A stretch of 64,000 nucleotides of DNA. Source: Thermoplasmatota archaeon. Its GTDB lineage: Archaea; Thermoplasmatota; Thermoplasmata; Thermoplasmatales; Thermoplasmataceae. The stretch lies in NCBI GenBank assembly GCA_023381355.1, contig JAMCUL010000015.1:1-64000 (forward strand). The letters run 5' to 3'. Under the pieces are notes generated by a model. The model saw only the letters and a program-made list of their open reading frames with translations. It was not told the origin of the DNA and ran no database searches. Below, one piece after another: positions 44,744 through 53,462 of the stretch. The translations under genes and the position numbers were made by a program. Within the stretch, counting starts at the first letter, position 1, and each line of letters begins with the position of its first letter.

Positions 44744-45936
44744 TCCAGATGGACGCCGACTACCTTACTATCGAGAATATCAAGAAGGTTCTCACAAATG
44801 ATATAAGTATGGAGGAAGAGGCTGAGGGCAGGGGGGATCGGGAGAAATCTCTCGCATATGTGAATTCTATTATCGGTAACCTGAATCTTCTTGCAAAGAT
44901 TGATAAGAGGGATTCCGTGAGATATGCCGAACTTGCCGGAAAGTGGGCAGAGAAGAAGAAAAGCCTTTCCTCAGGCCAGGTAAGAAGGTCGACGGAGAAT
45001 ACATCAAAGAAGGGTAGTTCAGGGCTCATAGGAAAGATGGAAGGCGAATTCAGGTCAAGAATAGAGGCGCTCATCTCCAAATCTGATGTCAGGTGGGATG
45101 AGATAGGGGGACTGGAAGAGGAGAAAGCCGTAATCAAGGAAGCTGTATTCTTTGCACTTGCCTCGCCCAGCAAGAATGTTACGGTTCCTAAGTTAAGGAA
45201 TATCCTCCTGTTTGGGCCACCCGGTACTGGAAAGACAACAATTGCCAAGGCCATAAGCACGAACATAGGAGCCACATTCTTCAATGTCACAATATCTGAG
45301 CTCCTCTCCAGGTATGTTGGTGATTCCGAGAGAATTGTGAGCAGCCTTTATGATGTCGCGAGAGAAAAGTCTCCCTCTGTAGTTTTCCTGGATGAAGTCG
45401 AATCTCTCGTAAGGAAGAGGGATGACGGCAACAGGAGTTCCGGCTCTGTTCTGCAGCAATTCCTGGGACAGCTTGATGGGTTTGGAACAGGCGATCAGTT
45501 TGTAATGACTGTTGCTGCGACAAACGTTCCATGGGAGCTGGACCAGGCAATTCTTTCCAGATTTGAGAAGAAGATATTTATTGGCCTTCCGGACAGGGAA
45601 ACAAGGGAGAAGATACTGCGCATTAACACGGAGATGAAAGGCTATAAGGTCAGGGCAGATTTAAGGCAGATATCGGCAGCCACTGAAAATTTTTCCGGAA
45701 GAGACCTGTTCTATGTCTGTTCCGAGGCAATCAGGAATATGCTCCGGAGGTCTAACAGGGATCTGATGGAGAAAGTCGATTCACTCGTATCTGATGGTGG
45801 GAATGATGTCAAGTACAGAATTTCAGATATCCTGCAGGAAGATTTCAGCTTTGCCCTTTCTAAGGTGAAGCCAGTATCCGATAGATCGAGCCTGGATAGA
45901 TACTTCGAATGGAAGGAACGGTTTGCTAATAATTGA
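44740..45936 (+). CDS. Vps4/CdvC-like AAA ATPase with MIT-like N-terminus (ATPase 1)
   Basis: A 398-residue AAA protein. Residues 5-75 are helical and MIT-like (YVNSIIGNLNLLAKIDKRDS, YAELAGKWAEKKK). The ATPase domain has DEIGGLEEEKAVIKE, Walker A GPPGTGKT (159-166), pore loop LLSRYVGDSERIVSSLY, Walker B FLDEVE (216-221) and ATNVPWELDQA with SRFEKKIFIGLP. The NxPW sensor and RFEK-xIFIxLP arm are hallmarks of the Vps4/katanin clade. Vps4 unfolds ESCRT-III filaments. The start is GTG 44740 (overlapping the upstream stop) or ATG 44749. Confidence 0.85.
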   Translation: MIQMDADYLTIENIKKVLTNDISMEEEAEGRGDREKSLAYVNSIIGNLNLLAKIDKRDSVRYAELAGKWAEKKKSLSSGQVRRSTENTSKKGSSGLIGKMEGEFRSRIEALISKSDVRWDEIGGLEEEKAVIKEAVFFALASPSKNVTVPKLRNILLFGPPGTGKTTIAKAISTNIGATFFNVTISELLSRYVGDSERIVSSLYDVAREKSPSVVFLDEVESLVRKRDDGNRSSGSVLQQFLGQLDGFGTGDQFVMTVAATNVPWELDQAILSRFEKKIFIGLPDRETREKILRINTEMKGYKVRADLRQISAATENFSGRDLFYVCSEAIRNMLRRSNRDLMEKVDSLVSDGGNDVKYRISDILQEDFSFALSKVKPVSDRSSLDRYFEWKERFANN

Positions 45937-45945
45937 GGGATAATA

Positions 45946-46584
45946 ATGGCTACGGATGTTGATGACATTATCAGGAAGATGATGAAAAGTTCCCCATCCA
46001 GGGATTTCAAGCAGGAATGGGCAATGAACCTTGCAGGACTGTGGGGCAGGTTTGGGTCAAAAAAATTCCTGGGCAAGAAAGGAATGCAGACTGTAAAGAA
46101 GTCCATGCAGGACACCTACGTCATGATGAGCATGGAATCTGACAGGATCAGGAAGCTGAAGGATGAAATTAAAAAGAGCAATAATGGTAATGATGAAATG
46201 GACAAGGTCAAGATCGAGAGGGCGAGTGATCAGCTTGCAGTCTCGGAGAGTAAATTTTCAGACCTTCATCTCAGGTACAAGTTTCTTTCAACAATATATG
46301 CCATCCAGGAACTATCAACCGGTAGCAAGTTCATGAAGAAGATTGATGCGATAATGAAGAACAGGAAGAACATGGAGATTTTGCAGAGTGAAACAAAAGC
46401 TTCAATAATGGAAACGAAAGAGATTGAACGTAACCTCGATACGATAGACACCTACCTTGATGCGATGAAGGACGGGCATTCCACTGATAGAAGGGACATC
46501 CAGGCTGATCTTGCCGAGAAAATCCAGGAAAAGGAGGAGAAGGATCAGGAAGAGGATGAAAATGGGGACGTGATGTTATCATGA
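45946..46584 (+). CDS. Helical protein, possible ESCRT-III-like
   Basis: A 212-residue helical protein. A basic N-terminal part (KKFLGKKGMQTVKKSMQDTY) could face membrane lipids. Two long helices follow, with ESDRIRKLKDEIKKSNN and ASDQLAVSESKFSDLHLRYK. The C-terminus is acidic (EKIQEKEEKDQEEDEN). Basic first helices and an acidic regulatory tail fit ESCRT-III-like organisation. It overlaps the next helical gene by four bases and lies 9 bases after ATPase 1. Confidence 0.5.
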   Translation: MATDVDDIIRKMMKSSPSRDFKQEWAMNLAGLWGRFGSKKFLGKKGMQTVKKSMQDTYVMMSMESDRIRKLKDEIKKSNNGNDEMDKVKIERASDQLAVSESKFSDLHLRYKFLSTIYAIQELSTGSKFMKKIDAIMKNRKNMEILQSETKASIMETKEIERNLDTIDTYLDAMKDGHSTDRRDIQADLAEKIQEKEEKDQEEDENGDVMLS

Positions 46585-47156
46585 GCTTATTGAACAGGAA
46601 GTCCAGGGAAGAACTTGAAATTGAGACGCAGATGAATATCCAGATGCTAAAGAAGAAATCCGAGAATCACGCCAGGCAGTGTGACACAATGGCAGAAAAG
46701 TATGAGAAGAAGTCAAAGGAGGCCGCAGAGATAGGGAATGGAAACCTGAGCAAGGTATTCTCGGAAAAGGCAAGGGCATTGCGTGACCAGGCCTCAAAGA
46801 TAAGGTCTTTCGTTCTTGTAGTTGAGGACATGGAGATGATGAAGGATCAGTCTTCCGTGATGGGCAGTTTTTCAGATGCCATGAAGAGTTTTGTCAAGAC
46901 AATGTCAAAGGGCCAGGTCAGTCCTGCATGGATGAGCCAGATGGAAGGAGAGCTGGACAAGGCCATTGCCGAGAGTGAAAGGGTCGGGGACCTGTTCGGC
47001 GGTTTACTGGATGATGTGGGACAGAATGTGCCCCCCTCCATGAAGAATGACAGCCCAGGGGAACCCGCAGAGGTGTCAAGAGATATAGAAAACATGGAGA
47101 AGAGGCTCCGGGAAAGGATGAAATCAATAGAAGACGACAGGGAAAAGACGGAATAG
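46581..47156 (+). CDS. ESCRT-III-like protein
   Basis: A 191-residue protein. The core reads AAEIGNGNLSKVFSEKARAL, ASKIRSFVLVVEDMEMMKDQ and SMSKGQVSPAWMSQMEGELD-like helices, the order of a Snf7/CHMP core (helices 1-4). The C-terminal ENMEKRLRERMKSIEDD looks like the MIM helix that binds MIT domains (leucine/arginine-rich, ELxxRLxxL style). It precedes ATPase 2 by 46 bases. I infer a polymer-forming CdvB/ESCRT-III homologue. Confidence 0.62.
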   Translation: MSLLNRKSREELEIETQMNIQMLKKKSENHARQCDTMAEKYEKKSKEAAEIGNGNLSKVFSEKARALRDQASKIRSFVLVVEDMEMMKDQSSVMGSFSDAMKSFVKTMSKGQVSPAWMSQMEGELDKAIAESERVGDLFGGLLDDVGQNVPPSMKNDSPGEPAEVSRDIENMEKRLRERMKSIEDDREKTE

Positions 47157-47202
47157 GAACTGGAAATGCATAATCTTAAACTGTTTAGGTGCATTCAAAA
47201 TC

Positions 47203-48372
47203 ATGAATCCTGACGAAGAGAGGAGGTTTGTATCCGAGATTCAGGCTCTGGTAGAAGAGGCGATGTCCATGGAGTCTTCTGATCCCCATGGTGCGGCCAC
47301 AAAGTATCTTGAAATATCAAGAAAAATCCTTGATGGATCATCATCAATGAATCCAGACCAGAAGAAGAAGTTCATGAAGATTGCAGACACATCCCTGAAC
47401 AGGCGGGATGAGATCACGAGAAAGATGCCGGTGCCTAACCGGGCAGGAGATGATAGGCAACCCGCAGCAAAGGTACCAGCAGGTCAATCCCAAAAAATTG
47501 AGAAGTATGGTCCTGGAACAGAATTCATTGTCGATCTGCATCCAGAGATCTATGAAACCACCTTTGATGATATAGCAGGCCTTGACGAAGTCAAGGATAC
47601 CATAATCCGCCAGGTGATCAAGGCCAGGGAAAGGCCTGATCTTGCAAGGAAATATGGAATTACTGGCAGGAACATATTTCTATTCGGACCACCTGGAACT
47701 GGAAAAACCAGCATCGCTCAGGCGATATCTCACGAGATTTCCTATCCCATGGTCACGGTTACACCATCATATATCCTGGATAACAGGTTTGGAGCCTTCG
47801 AGAAGAATATCAGGAGCCTTTTTGAGGAATCCCTTACCCACGCACCCATAATAATCTTCTTTGATGAGTTCGAGTCACTTGCTCCCAGGAGATCTTCAAT
47901 CAATTCATCATATATGAAGAGGGGGGTGCCAGAGATGCTCCGGCAGATGACTGATCTCAGGAAGAGGAACGATGGCCAGGTAATACTGATAGCTGCGACA
48001 AACAATCCATGGGATGTTGATGAAGCCATGCTGAATCCTGAGAGATTCGATACAAGGATATTCATTCCGCCACCTGACCAGAAGTCAAGATCCGAGATTT
48101 TCAGGATTTTTCTGAAGGATCTTGAATTGAGCGATGGTATAGACTATGAAGAACTTGGAGTCATTTCAGAGGGATTCTCTGCTGCTGACATCAAGTATGT
48201 CTGCAGGACGGCAGCAGAATATGCCTTCTCGCGTGCCGTAGATTCTGGAGTGGCATCCCCGATATCTGACGTTGACATCAGGAAGGCGCTGGAATCGTCA
48301 CACCCATCAATCACGGATGCACAGATGAGGAAGTATCACGATTTCATGGAGAAGTATATTCAGAAGACATAG
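47203..48372 (+). CDS. MIT-AAA ATPase, Vps4-type (ATPase 2)
   Basis: A 389-residue AAA protein. Residues 5-75 are a three-helix MIT-like domain (IQALVEEAMSMESSDPHGAA, TKYLEISRKILDG, ADTSLNRRDEITRK). The ATPase domain has FDDIAGLDEVKDTI, Walker A GPPGTGKT (162-169), pore loop ILDNRFGAFEKNIRS, Walker B FFDEFE (219-224) and sensor NNPWDVDEAM. The Arg-finger region is MLNPERFDTRIFIPPP, where the first of the usual two arginines is Asn. The pore loop uses Phe where Vps4 has Trp. It probably disassembles its own ESCRT-III-like partner. Confidence 0.85.
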   Translation: MNPDEERRFVSEIQALVEEAMSMESSDPHGAATKYLEISRKILDGSSSMNPDQKKKFMKIADTSLNRRDEITRKMPVPNRAGDDRQPAAKVPAGQSQKIEKYGPGTEFIVDLHPEIYETTFDDIAGLDEVKDTIIRQVIKARERPDLARKYGITGRNIFLFGPPGTGKTSIAQAISHEISYPMVTVTPSYILDNRFGAFEKNIRSLFEESLTHAPIIIFFDEFESLAPRRSSINSSYMKRGVPEMLRQMTDLRKRNDGQVILIAATNNPWDVDEAMLNPERFDTRIFIPPPDQKSRSEIFRIFLKDLELSDGIDYEELGVISEGFSAADIKYVCRTAAEYAFSRAVDSGVASPISDVDIRKALESSHPSITDAQMRKYHDFMEKYIQKT

Positions 48373-48428
48373 GAGTCCAGTTTCTGGACTCATTTGCATC
48401 ATAATATGAATGGTATGAATTATGTGGC

Positions 48429-49217
48429 ATGATTGAAGTGAATCATCTATCGTGCGGATATTTTCACAGCGGAAACATTCCTGCAATAAGGAACCTGGAT
48501 TTCTCACTAAATGGAAGAAAAGCTGTGATAGTTGGACCGAACGGATCGGGAAAAACCTCCTTACTCAAGGCATGCCTTGGCCTGATGGAGATATACGAGG
48601 GGGATGTGAGGATCAATGGAATCGATGTCAGGAAGATCAGGAATATGAAGGGTGTTTCCACAAACCTCATCGATGTTTACAAACTGTTGAACCTGGATAT
48701 AGGAGAGCTTGCGGGGCTCTATTCTGCAATAACGGGCTCGCGTAGGTCGAAATTTATCGAAAGCCTGAACGAATTCTCGGTTGACGACACTCTGCATAAG
48801 AAGATATACTCATTGAGCACCGGGCAGGCAAAACTTGTTTGTGATGCAATGGCATTTTCTTCCAGTCCGGAGACAATCCTGCTTGATGAGCCATTTGAGA
48901 GTATCGATCAGGGCAGGAAGAAGATCCTTCTGAATAAGATTGATTCTTTCCGGGGAGAAATACTCATGAATACTCATGAATTCAATATTGTCAGGAGTCT
49001 TAAGGGATGGGACCTCTATTTCTTAATTGATGGGTTCATTTATGGACGGTTCAATACAGCCGATATTAACAACCTTTATTTCACTGAGGGTGTGCATGAA
49101 GATGCATTATCAGTGATCAGAATGCGATATGGGACTTTTTCCATCACTTCGGGCAGGGGAGATTTGAGGATGTCAGAAGTCCACAGCTTTGACTCACTCA
49201 TTGAGGTGGCTGAATGA
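48429..49217 (+). CDS. ABC transporter ATP-binding protein
   Basis: A 262-residue ATPase. Walker A VGPNGSGKTSLLKA, signature YSLSTGQAKLV, Walker B TILLDEPFESID and His switch MNTHEF are all present. It is of the export type, with membrane partners encoded next. It overlaps the first permease by four bases. Substrate unknown. Its place between Vps4-like genes suggests it may load a lipid, lipoprotein or peptide relevant to the membrane process (inference). Confidence 0.9.
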   Translation: MIEVNHLSCGYFHSGNIPAIRNLDFSLNGRKAVIVGPNGSGKTSLLKACLGLMEIYEGDVRINGIDVRKIRNMKGVSTNLIDVYKLLNLDIGELAGLYSAITGSRRSKFIESLNEFSVDDTLHKKIYSLSTGQAKLVCDAMAFSSSPETILLDEPFESIDQGRKKILLNKIDSFRGEILMNTHEFNIVRSLKGWDLYFLIDGFIYGRFNTADINNLYFTEGVHEDALSVIRMRYGTFSITSGRGDLRMSEVHSFDSLIEVAE

Positions 49218-50014
49218 TAGCCCTGTACTATGCAAAGTCAGTAATCAGGAACAGGAGCCTGTTTTTCTGGGGTATAGCATTCATGGGTTTCTGGCTTTTC
49301 ATGGGGGCGTTCCTCTTCGGGTATGTCCCATCAGGGTATACCTTTGATCTTGATTATACCTCCACGTGGTTCTCCATAATAGCACTCTTTTCAATAAGCA
49401 CAATTGGAACGACAGTTGCATACTCACTCTATTACGCCAATTCTTCCCTCAATTTCGCATTCAGATTCACCGGGCTTGGAATCAGGGATTTCATGATTTC
49501 AATAATTTCTGCGGTCATTACAGCGTCATTCCTGCTTGGGTCAATCATGCTTGCCCTGTCCGCTGCGCTCTTCAGTATCAGGTCCGGCAGGCTGGTACTT
49601 CCAGCAATGCCGTATTATTCCATACTTGCATCAATTTCAGGAGGCATAATAATGTTCTCCATTTCAGGTTGCATGACAGTAATTGTCAACAATTTCTTCA
49701 CTCTGAAGAACATAAATTTCCTATCTCTCTTTACAACGATACTGTCGTACATATTCGGTTTCTCACAGATCAGTGTAGCGCTTCCAGTCTGGATGATTTA
49801 CGGAAACCCGTTTTCAGAAATAGTAGACCTCCTCTACTTCTCATATTCTGGAGCTGATCCACACCAGGTCCTCACAAATTCATCATCACCATTCCTCAGC
49901 CTGACCTATCTTTCAGCTGGATTAATATTGTGGATCGGATTTCTCTGCGTGATCTTCATATCATTGATCCCCGGTCTAAGACCAGTTCCAGTGGAGGAGG
50001 CAAGGCAGATTTGA
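49214..50014 (+). CDS. ABC-type permease-like membrane protein
   Basis: A 266-residue protein with about six membrane helices, the size and shape of ABC-2 type exporter permeases. It overlaps the ABC ATPase upstream and the next membrane gene. No conserved substrate motif is seen. Confidence 0.75.
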   Translation: MIALYYAKSVIRNRSLFFWGIAFMGFWLFMGAFLFGYVPSGYTFDLDYTSTWFSIIALFSISTIGTTVAYSLYYANSSLNFAFRFTGLGIRDFMISIISAVITASFLLGSIMLALSAALFSIRSGRLVLPAMPYYSILASISGGIIMFSISGCMTVIVNNFFTLKNINFLSLFTTILSYIFGFSQISVALPVWMIYGNPFSEIVDLLYFSYSGADPHQVLTNSSSPFLSLTYLSAGLILWIGFLCVIFISLIPGLRPVPVEEARQI

Positions 50015-50697
50015 GCGACGATAACATAAAGGATTTCCTCTCAGCCATGGGAAAAAAATCCATGTCCCTGTACAGGTATTCAACAAGAAGGGCCTTCGGG
50101 ATATATTATTCCATATGGGCCATGGCAATATTCTTTTTCGTGTTCTTTTTTCCTCAGCTGACCATTTTCATCCCGGAGGATATCCCGGGAGCCATATCTG
50201 TAATCTTAATGTTCTTCGGTGTGTTTTTTATTGCAACCTATTTTACGGTCAGGGTTTTCACGAGGGCCGGAAAGGCAATGAATCTTGAGGATGTATTTCA
50301 CACAGGCAGGAAGCACATATGGATAAGAGCCTACCAGTTATCAAATATCCTGTTCATCACAGTCTTCCTGTCAGTAGTGGTTTTCTTTTCACTGCGGTCA
50401 TCTGGATCTGCATTTCTGGGATATATCGTGATGTATTCCATGCTCTTTGCAATATCACTGTATCTCCTGCTCTACCTTAAGATCTCCCTGTCCAGGATCC
50501 CTCTCGAAGGATATGTTGCCTCATTCTCCTACATGTTCAGCAGTCTTGCCTCCATCCTGATCATCCTCATATTCCGGCCTGTAGCATTTCCAGAGATGCC
50601 AATCCAGCTTGCATGGTCTCCAACAATAATTGCATGGATATTTTCATCCATGTATGCCTTCTACATGGCTCCTGGAGAGCTGGGGCTATATGAGTGA
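50011..50697 (+). CDS. Membrane protein, second permease or accessory
   Basis: A protein of about 228 residues with six membrane helices in three hairpins. I choose the TTG at 50011 inside the stop of the previous gene (TTGA overlap). An ATG at 50047 is the alternative, and the ATG at 49930 lies too deep inside the previous gene. It overlaps the winged-helix gene by eight bases. Possibly the second permease half. Confidence 0.6.
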   Translation: MSDDNIKDFLSAMGKKSMSLYRYSTRRAFGIYYSIWAMAIFFFVFFFPQLTIFIPEDIPGAISVILMFFGVFFIATYFTVRVFTRAGKAMNLEDVFHTGRKHIWIRAYQLSNILFITVFLSVVVFFSLRSSGSAFLGYIVMYSMLFAISLYLLLYLKISLSRIPLEGYVASFSYMFSSLASILIILIFRPVAFPEMPIQLAWSPTIIAWIFSSMYAFYMAPGELGLYE

Positions 50698-51034
50698 GTC
50701 GGATATTCCGGACGGGATGGGCAAACTCCTGGAAGAATTATCGACCAGGCTTGGAGAGCCCGTCATGAAGTCCTCTCAGAGGCTCCTGATCATCATCATA
50801 CTCTGGATCAACGGAAAGATGAGATTCTATGAATTGCAGAGCACACTTGGAATCGGAAAGGGGAGCCTGAGCAACCACCTGGACAGGCTGGCAGATAATG
50901 GCATTATCTCCATGAAGGATATACTGACCATTGCTGGCCCGGGTAAATCTATTGAACTGACCGGGAAGGGCAGGGAAATAATGGAGCAATATTCAAGGAT
51001 AATGTCCATGATTCTCAAGAATAAGGAGTCATGA
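50690..51034 (+). CDS. Winged-helix transcription regulator
   Basis: A 114-residue protein. SQRLLIIIILWINGKMRFYE, LQSTLGIGKGSLSNHLDRLA and NGIISMKDIL form a winged helix-turn-helix like the HTH_34/MarR-type regulators. The last gene of the ABC set. It probably controls this transporter or the neighbouring remodelling genes. The ATG at 50690 overlaps the stop of the previous gene, unlike the ORF start at 50630. Confidence 0.75.
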   Translation: MSESDIPDGMGKLLEELSTRLGEPVMKSSQRLLIIIILWINGKMRFYELQSTLGIGKGSLSNHLDRLADNGIISMKDILTIAGPGKSIELTGKGREIMEQYSRIMSMILKNKES

Positions 51035-51421
51035 GTTTCTGGATGGAAGGCGTACTTCATTAAACAGGCAATTCCCTCAATAGAATCCTCAACCTGAATT
51101 ATTGCAATATCCGTTCGCAGGCAGGTGGTTGTGATTGTTGTACTTCCCATATTTCATACAGAACAAAAGTGTCGCCAATGATCTGAAATGATAAATGGAG
51201 AATATCCCGGAATTCCAATCTCCATTATCTCTCCTTTAAATCCATGACTATCCTCAAGATCAGCAGAGGAGTGAACATCGTGAATCCCATCTGGTGCCCG
51301 CATATTTCATGTAGACCTGCATTTTTATCCTCCATCATCCAGTTGGTTTCATACAACTTTCCAGCAATGTATTTTCGATGGAAAAATTTATTAACTGTCA
51401 AAAGCATTTATAAGGGATAGA
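51035..51421. other. Intergenic stretch of 387 bases
   Basis: No gene is seen. AAAAATTTATTAAC (about 51384) and GCATTTATAAG (about 51404) lie before the next start codon and are candidate promoter boxes. Confidence 0.45.
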
Positions 51422-52030
51422 ATGGCTCTAAATTTAAGAAAAAGTGAAGAGGATAAGAGATTCGAAACAAGAAGCAAGATAAGGAACTACAAGTCAGAGG
51501 TTGACAGGGATATCAAGAGGCAGCAGCAGCTGCTTGCCCAGGCCATAACAAATGTGAAGAAAGCCGCAGCGATCAAGGATAGCAAGGGAATGATGAATGC
51601 TGCCCAGAATGCAACAAGGATAAAGAGCGCAATAGATTACCTTAAGAGTTTTTCGCTGTATCTTGACAATCTTGAGATAACCTTCGAATTTGTATACAAT
51701 GAGAGGAGGATGAACAAGACGCTATCGGAGGCACACAGTGAACTGGGGAAGAGGATGCTGACGGATCAGCAGGCACGGCAGATAGAATCAAATATAATGG
51801 CAATAAACCAGAAGACAGAAGATCTGGAGAGGAGGCTTGAAGACCAGTTTTCCAGCCTGGGCGAATCCCTCAATGAATTCGCCAACAGGGGAGGGGAAGG
51901 CGCTGAGGACATAATAAAAAGCATAACTGGAGAGAGTTCCTCATCCGGTGCCCAGGAAGAAAGTGTTGGACAGAAGGAGGTTGACGAGCTGATAAGGAAG
52001 ATAACAGGAGAGGGAGAAAAAGGAACCTGA
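51422..52030 (+). CDS. ESCRT-III/CdvB-like protein
   Basis: The clearest ESCRT-III candidate here (202 residues). It has a basic first region (RSKIRNYKSEVDRDIKRQQQ), a long second helix (AITNVKKAAAIKDSKG, ATRIKSAIDYLKSFSLYLDN), a short third helix (QIESNIMAINQKTEDLERRL), then EDQFSSLGESLNEF and a disordered linker. The last helix KEVDELIRKITG looks like a MIM that would bind an MIT domain. It is transcribed by its own promoter, convergent with the GAP1/GTPase operon by six bases. Confidence 0.72.
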   Translation: MALNLRKSEEDKRFETRSKIRNYKSEVDRDIKRQQQLLAQAITNVKKAAAIKDSKGMMNAAQNATRIKSAIDYLKSFSLYLDNLEITFEFVYNERRMNKTLSEAHSELGKRMLTDQQARQIESNIMAINQKTEDLERRLEDQFSSLGESLNEFANRGGEGAEDIIKSITGESSSSGAQEESVGQKEVDELIRKITGEGEKGT

Positions 52031-52035
52031 AAAAA

Positions 52036-53457
52036 TTATTCTATCCTTCTCTTCACGTTCCTGACCAGTTCCAGTGAGCTGTCCATCTCCGACTTGCTCA
52101 CCTTCTCAACACCCCTCAGTGAGATAGTTATTGCGAGGGCTGATATTTTATCGCTGAGTGATTTATCGTTTGGGACATATCGCTTCAGTTCCTCAAGCGC
52201 ATTGACGACCTTTGAGGTTTTCCCGGATTCAATCTCTGATATCAGGGTGTCAAGGGCTGACGATCCTGTCTTTTCCGATGATCTGCTCTCACGTTGCTCC
52301 TGTCCATTCTTTTCACCCTTACTGGATGATTCTGTACCGGGAACCGGAGCGTCATCCTCAACTATGACCTCAATCGCAATTGAGGCATTCCAGCCATTTG
52401 AGGTTGTACAGTTTATATATCCCTTTAGGTGTCCAGTTCTTTCTGGGATGAGTCCAGTCTCAAGGAGTTTCATCTCCCCAGCCTTGAGGAGATCAAGGTT
52501 GAGTGTTGTCTCACCAACAATGTCAAATGAGCCCTTGAGATTGGTAAAATCAATTACAAGGCCAGGAAGGTCAACAACAGGAACAATCTCTATTACAAGC
52601 GAGAGCCCCTTCCCCTTGGAGGGATCTCCCCTTATGCTCCTCCTTATGCTCTTTGTAAGGTAAAGCCCTGTGTCTTTCTTGGAGTTGACTATTTCGTATA
52701 TGGAATCGGTCACTATATCATTTATTCTAGCCTTTGTCCCGTTATGCGGGAACTTTATCATATAGTCTGGAATTGACAGGATGCCTATGTCTGCGAGTGA
52801 GTGGTCAGTCTGGAGATTCACCAGGGCGTCTATTGTCTCCAGATCCCTGACCTTTGCACAGGAAAGTGCTATTATGGCCCTCACATCTGGATCTCTGCTC
52901 TTAAGTCCCTCAAGTATCTCTGGCCGGTTTTCAGTGAATATGCTGTCCCTGTAGGAAGACGCATAGAATATGAATTTTGCTGCATTCTTCCTTACGTCCG
53001 GTTCCTCCGCCGAGATTGAGTTGACAGCTGCAAATATGAAGGGGGCCATGGATTCCCTGAATCCTTCAACAGCATAATCAGCAAGATCGGTCAAGCCCTT
53101 TGTAAATTCAGATCTGTCCCCGGAGTCAAGCATGGTGGATATACGATCAATCCTCGTATCCCGGTTTATCTCCCTTATTTCCTTCTCAAACCGTGTCCTG
53201 TAGGTGTCAAATACCTGGCGGGTTTTGTCGGAAATGTGTCCCATTGTGAGAATTCCCTTGATAACGATCAGTGCGTTCTCAAGTCCGGTTTTCCTGCTGT
53301 TGGTTCCATTCAGCGTGTTTTCGCAGATAGGTATGAGGAATTTTATGGAATTTTTTGTAAGGACGGGCACTTCCTTCCTTTTCAGCATCCTCTTGAGTTC
53401 CCTTATCGCAAGCTCGCATGCCTCTATTATATCATGATCTCTCGAATCCTTCTTCAT
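52036..53457 (-). CDS. Helical-repeat protein with beta-sandwich-like domain
   Basis: A 473-residue protein. Residues 1-240 are HEAT-like helical repeats (for example PDVRKNAAKFIFYASSYRDS and DPDVRAIIALSCAKVRDLET). Residues 285-365 are beta-rich (LSLVIEIVPVVDLPGLVIDF, ETTLNLDLLKAG). Then comes a Ser/Glu/Gln linker (370-400) and a C-terminal helical part. Repeat proteins of this kind act as scaffolds. It is the last gene of a four-gene operon that starts at 58652. Confidence 0.65.
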   Translation of the reverse strand: MKKDSRDHDIIEACELAIRELKRMLKRKEVPVLTKNSIKFLIPICENTLNGTNSRKTGLENALIVIKGILTMGHISDKTRQVFDTYRTRFEKEIREINRDTRIDRISTMLDSGDRSEFTKGLTDLADYAVEGFRESMAPFIFAAVNSISAEEPDVRKNAAKFIFYASSYRDSIFTENRPEILEGLKSRDPDVRAIIALSCAKVRDLETIDALVNLQTDHSLADIGILSIPDYMIKFPHNGTKARINDIVTDSIYEIVNSKKDTGLYLTKSIRRSIRGDPSKGKGLSLVIEIVPVVDLPGLVIDFTNLKGSFDIVGETTLNLDLLKAGEMKLLETGLIPERTGHLKGYINCTTSNGWNASIAIEVIVEDDAPVPGTESSSKGEKNGQEQRESRSSEKTGSSALDTLISEIESGKTSKVVNALEELKRYVPNDKSLSDKISALAITISLRGVEKVSKSEMDSSLELVRNVKRRIE

Positions 53458-53462
53458 TTAGA

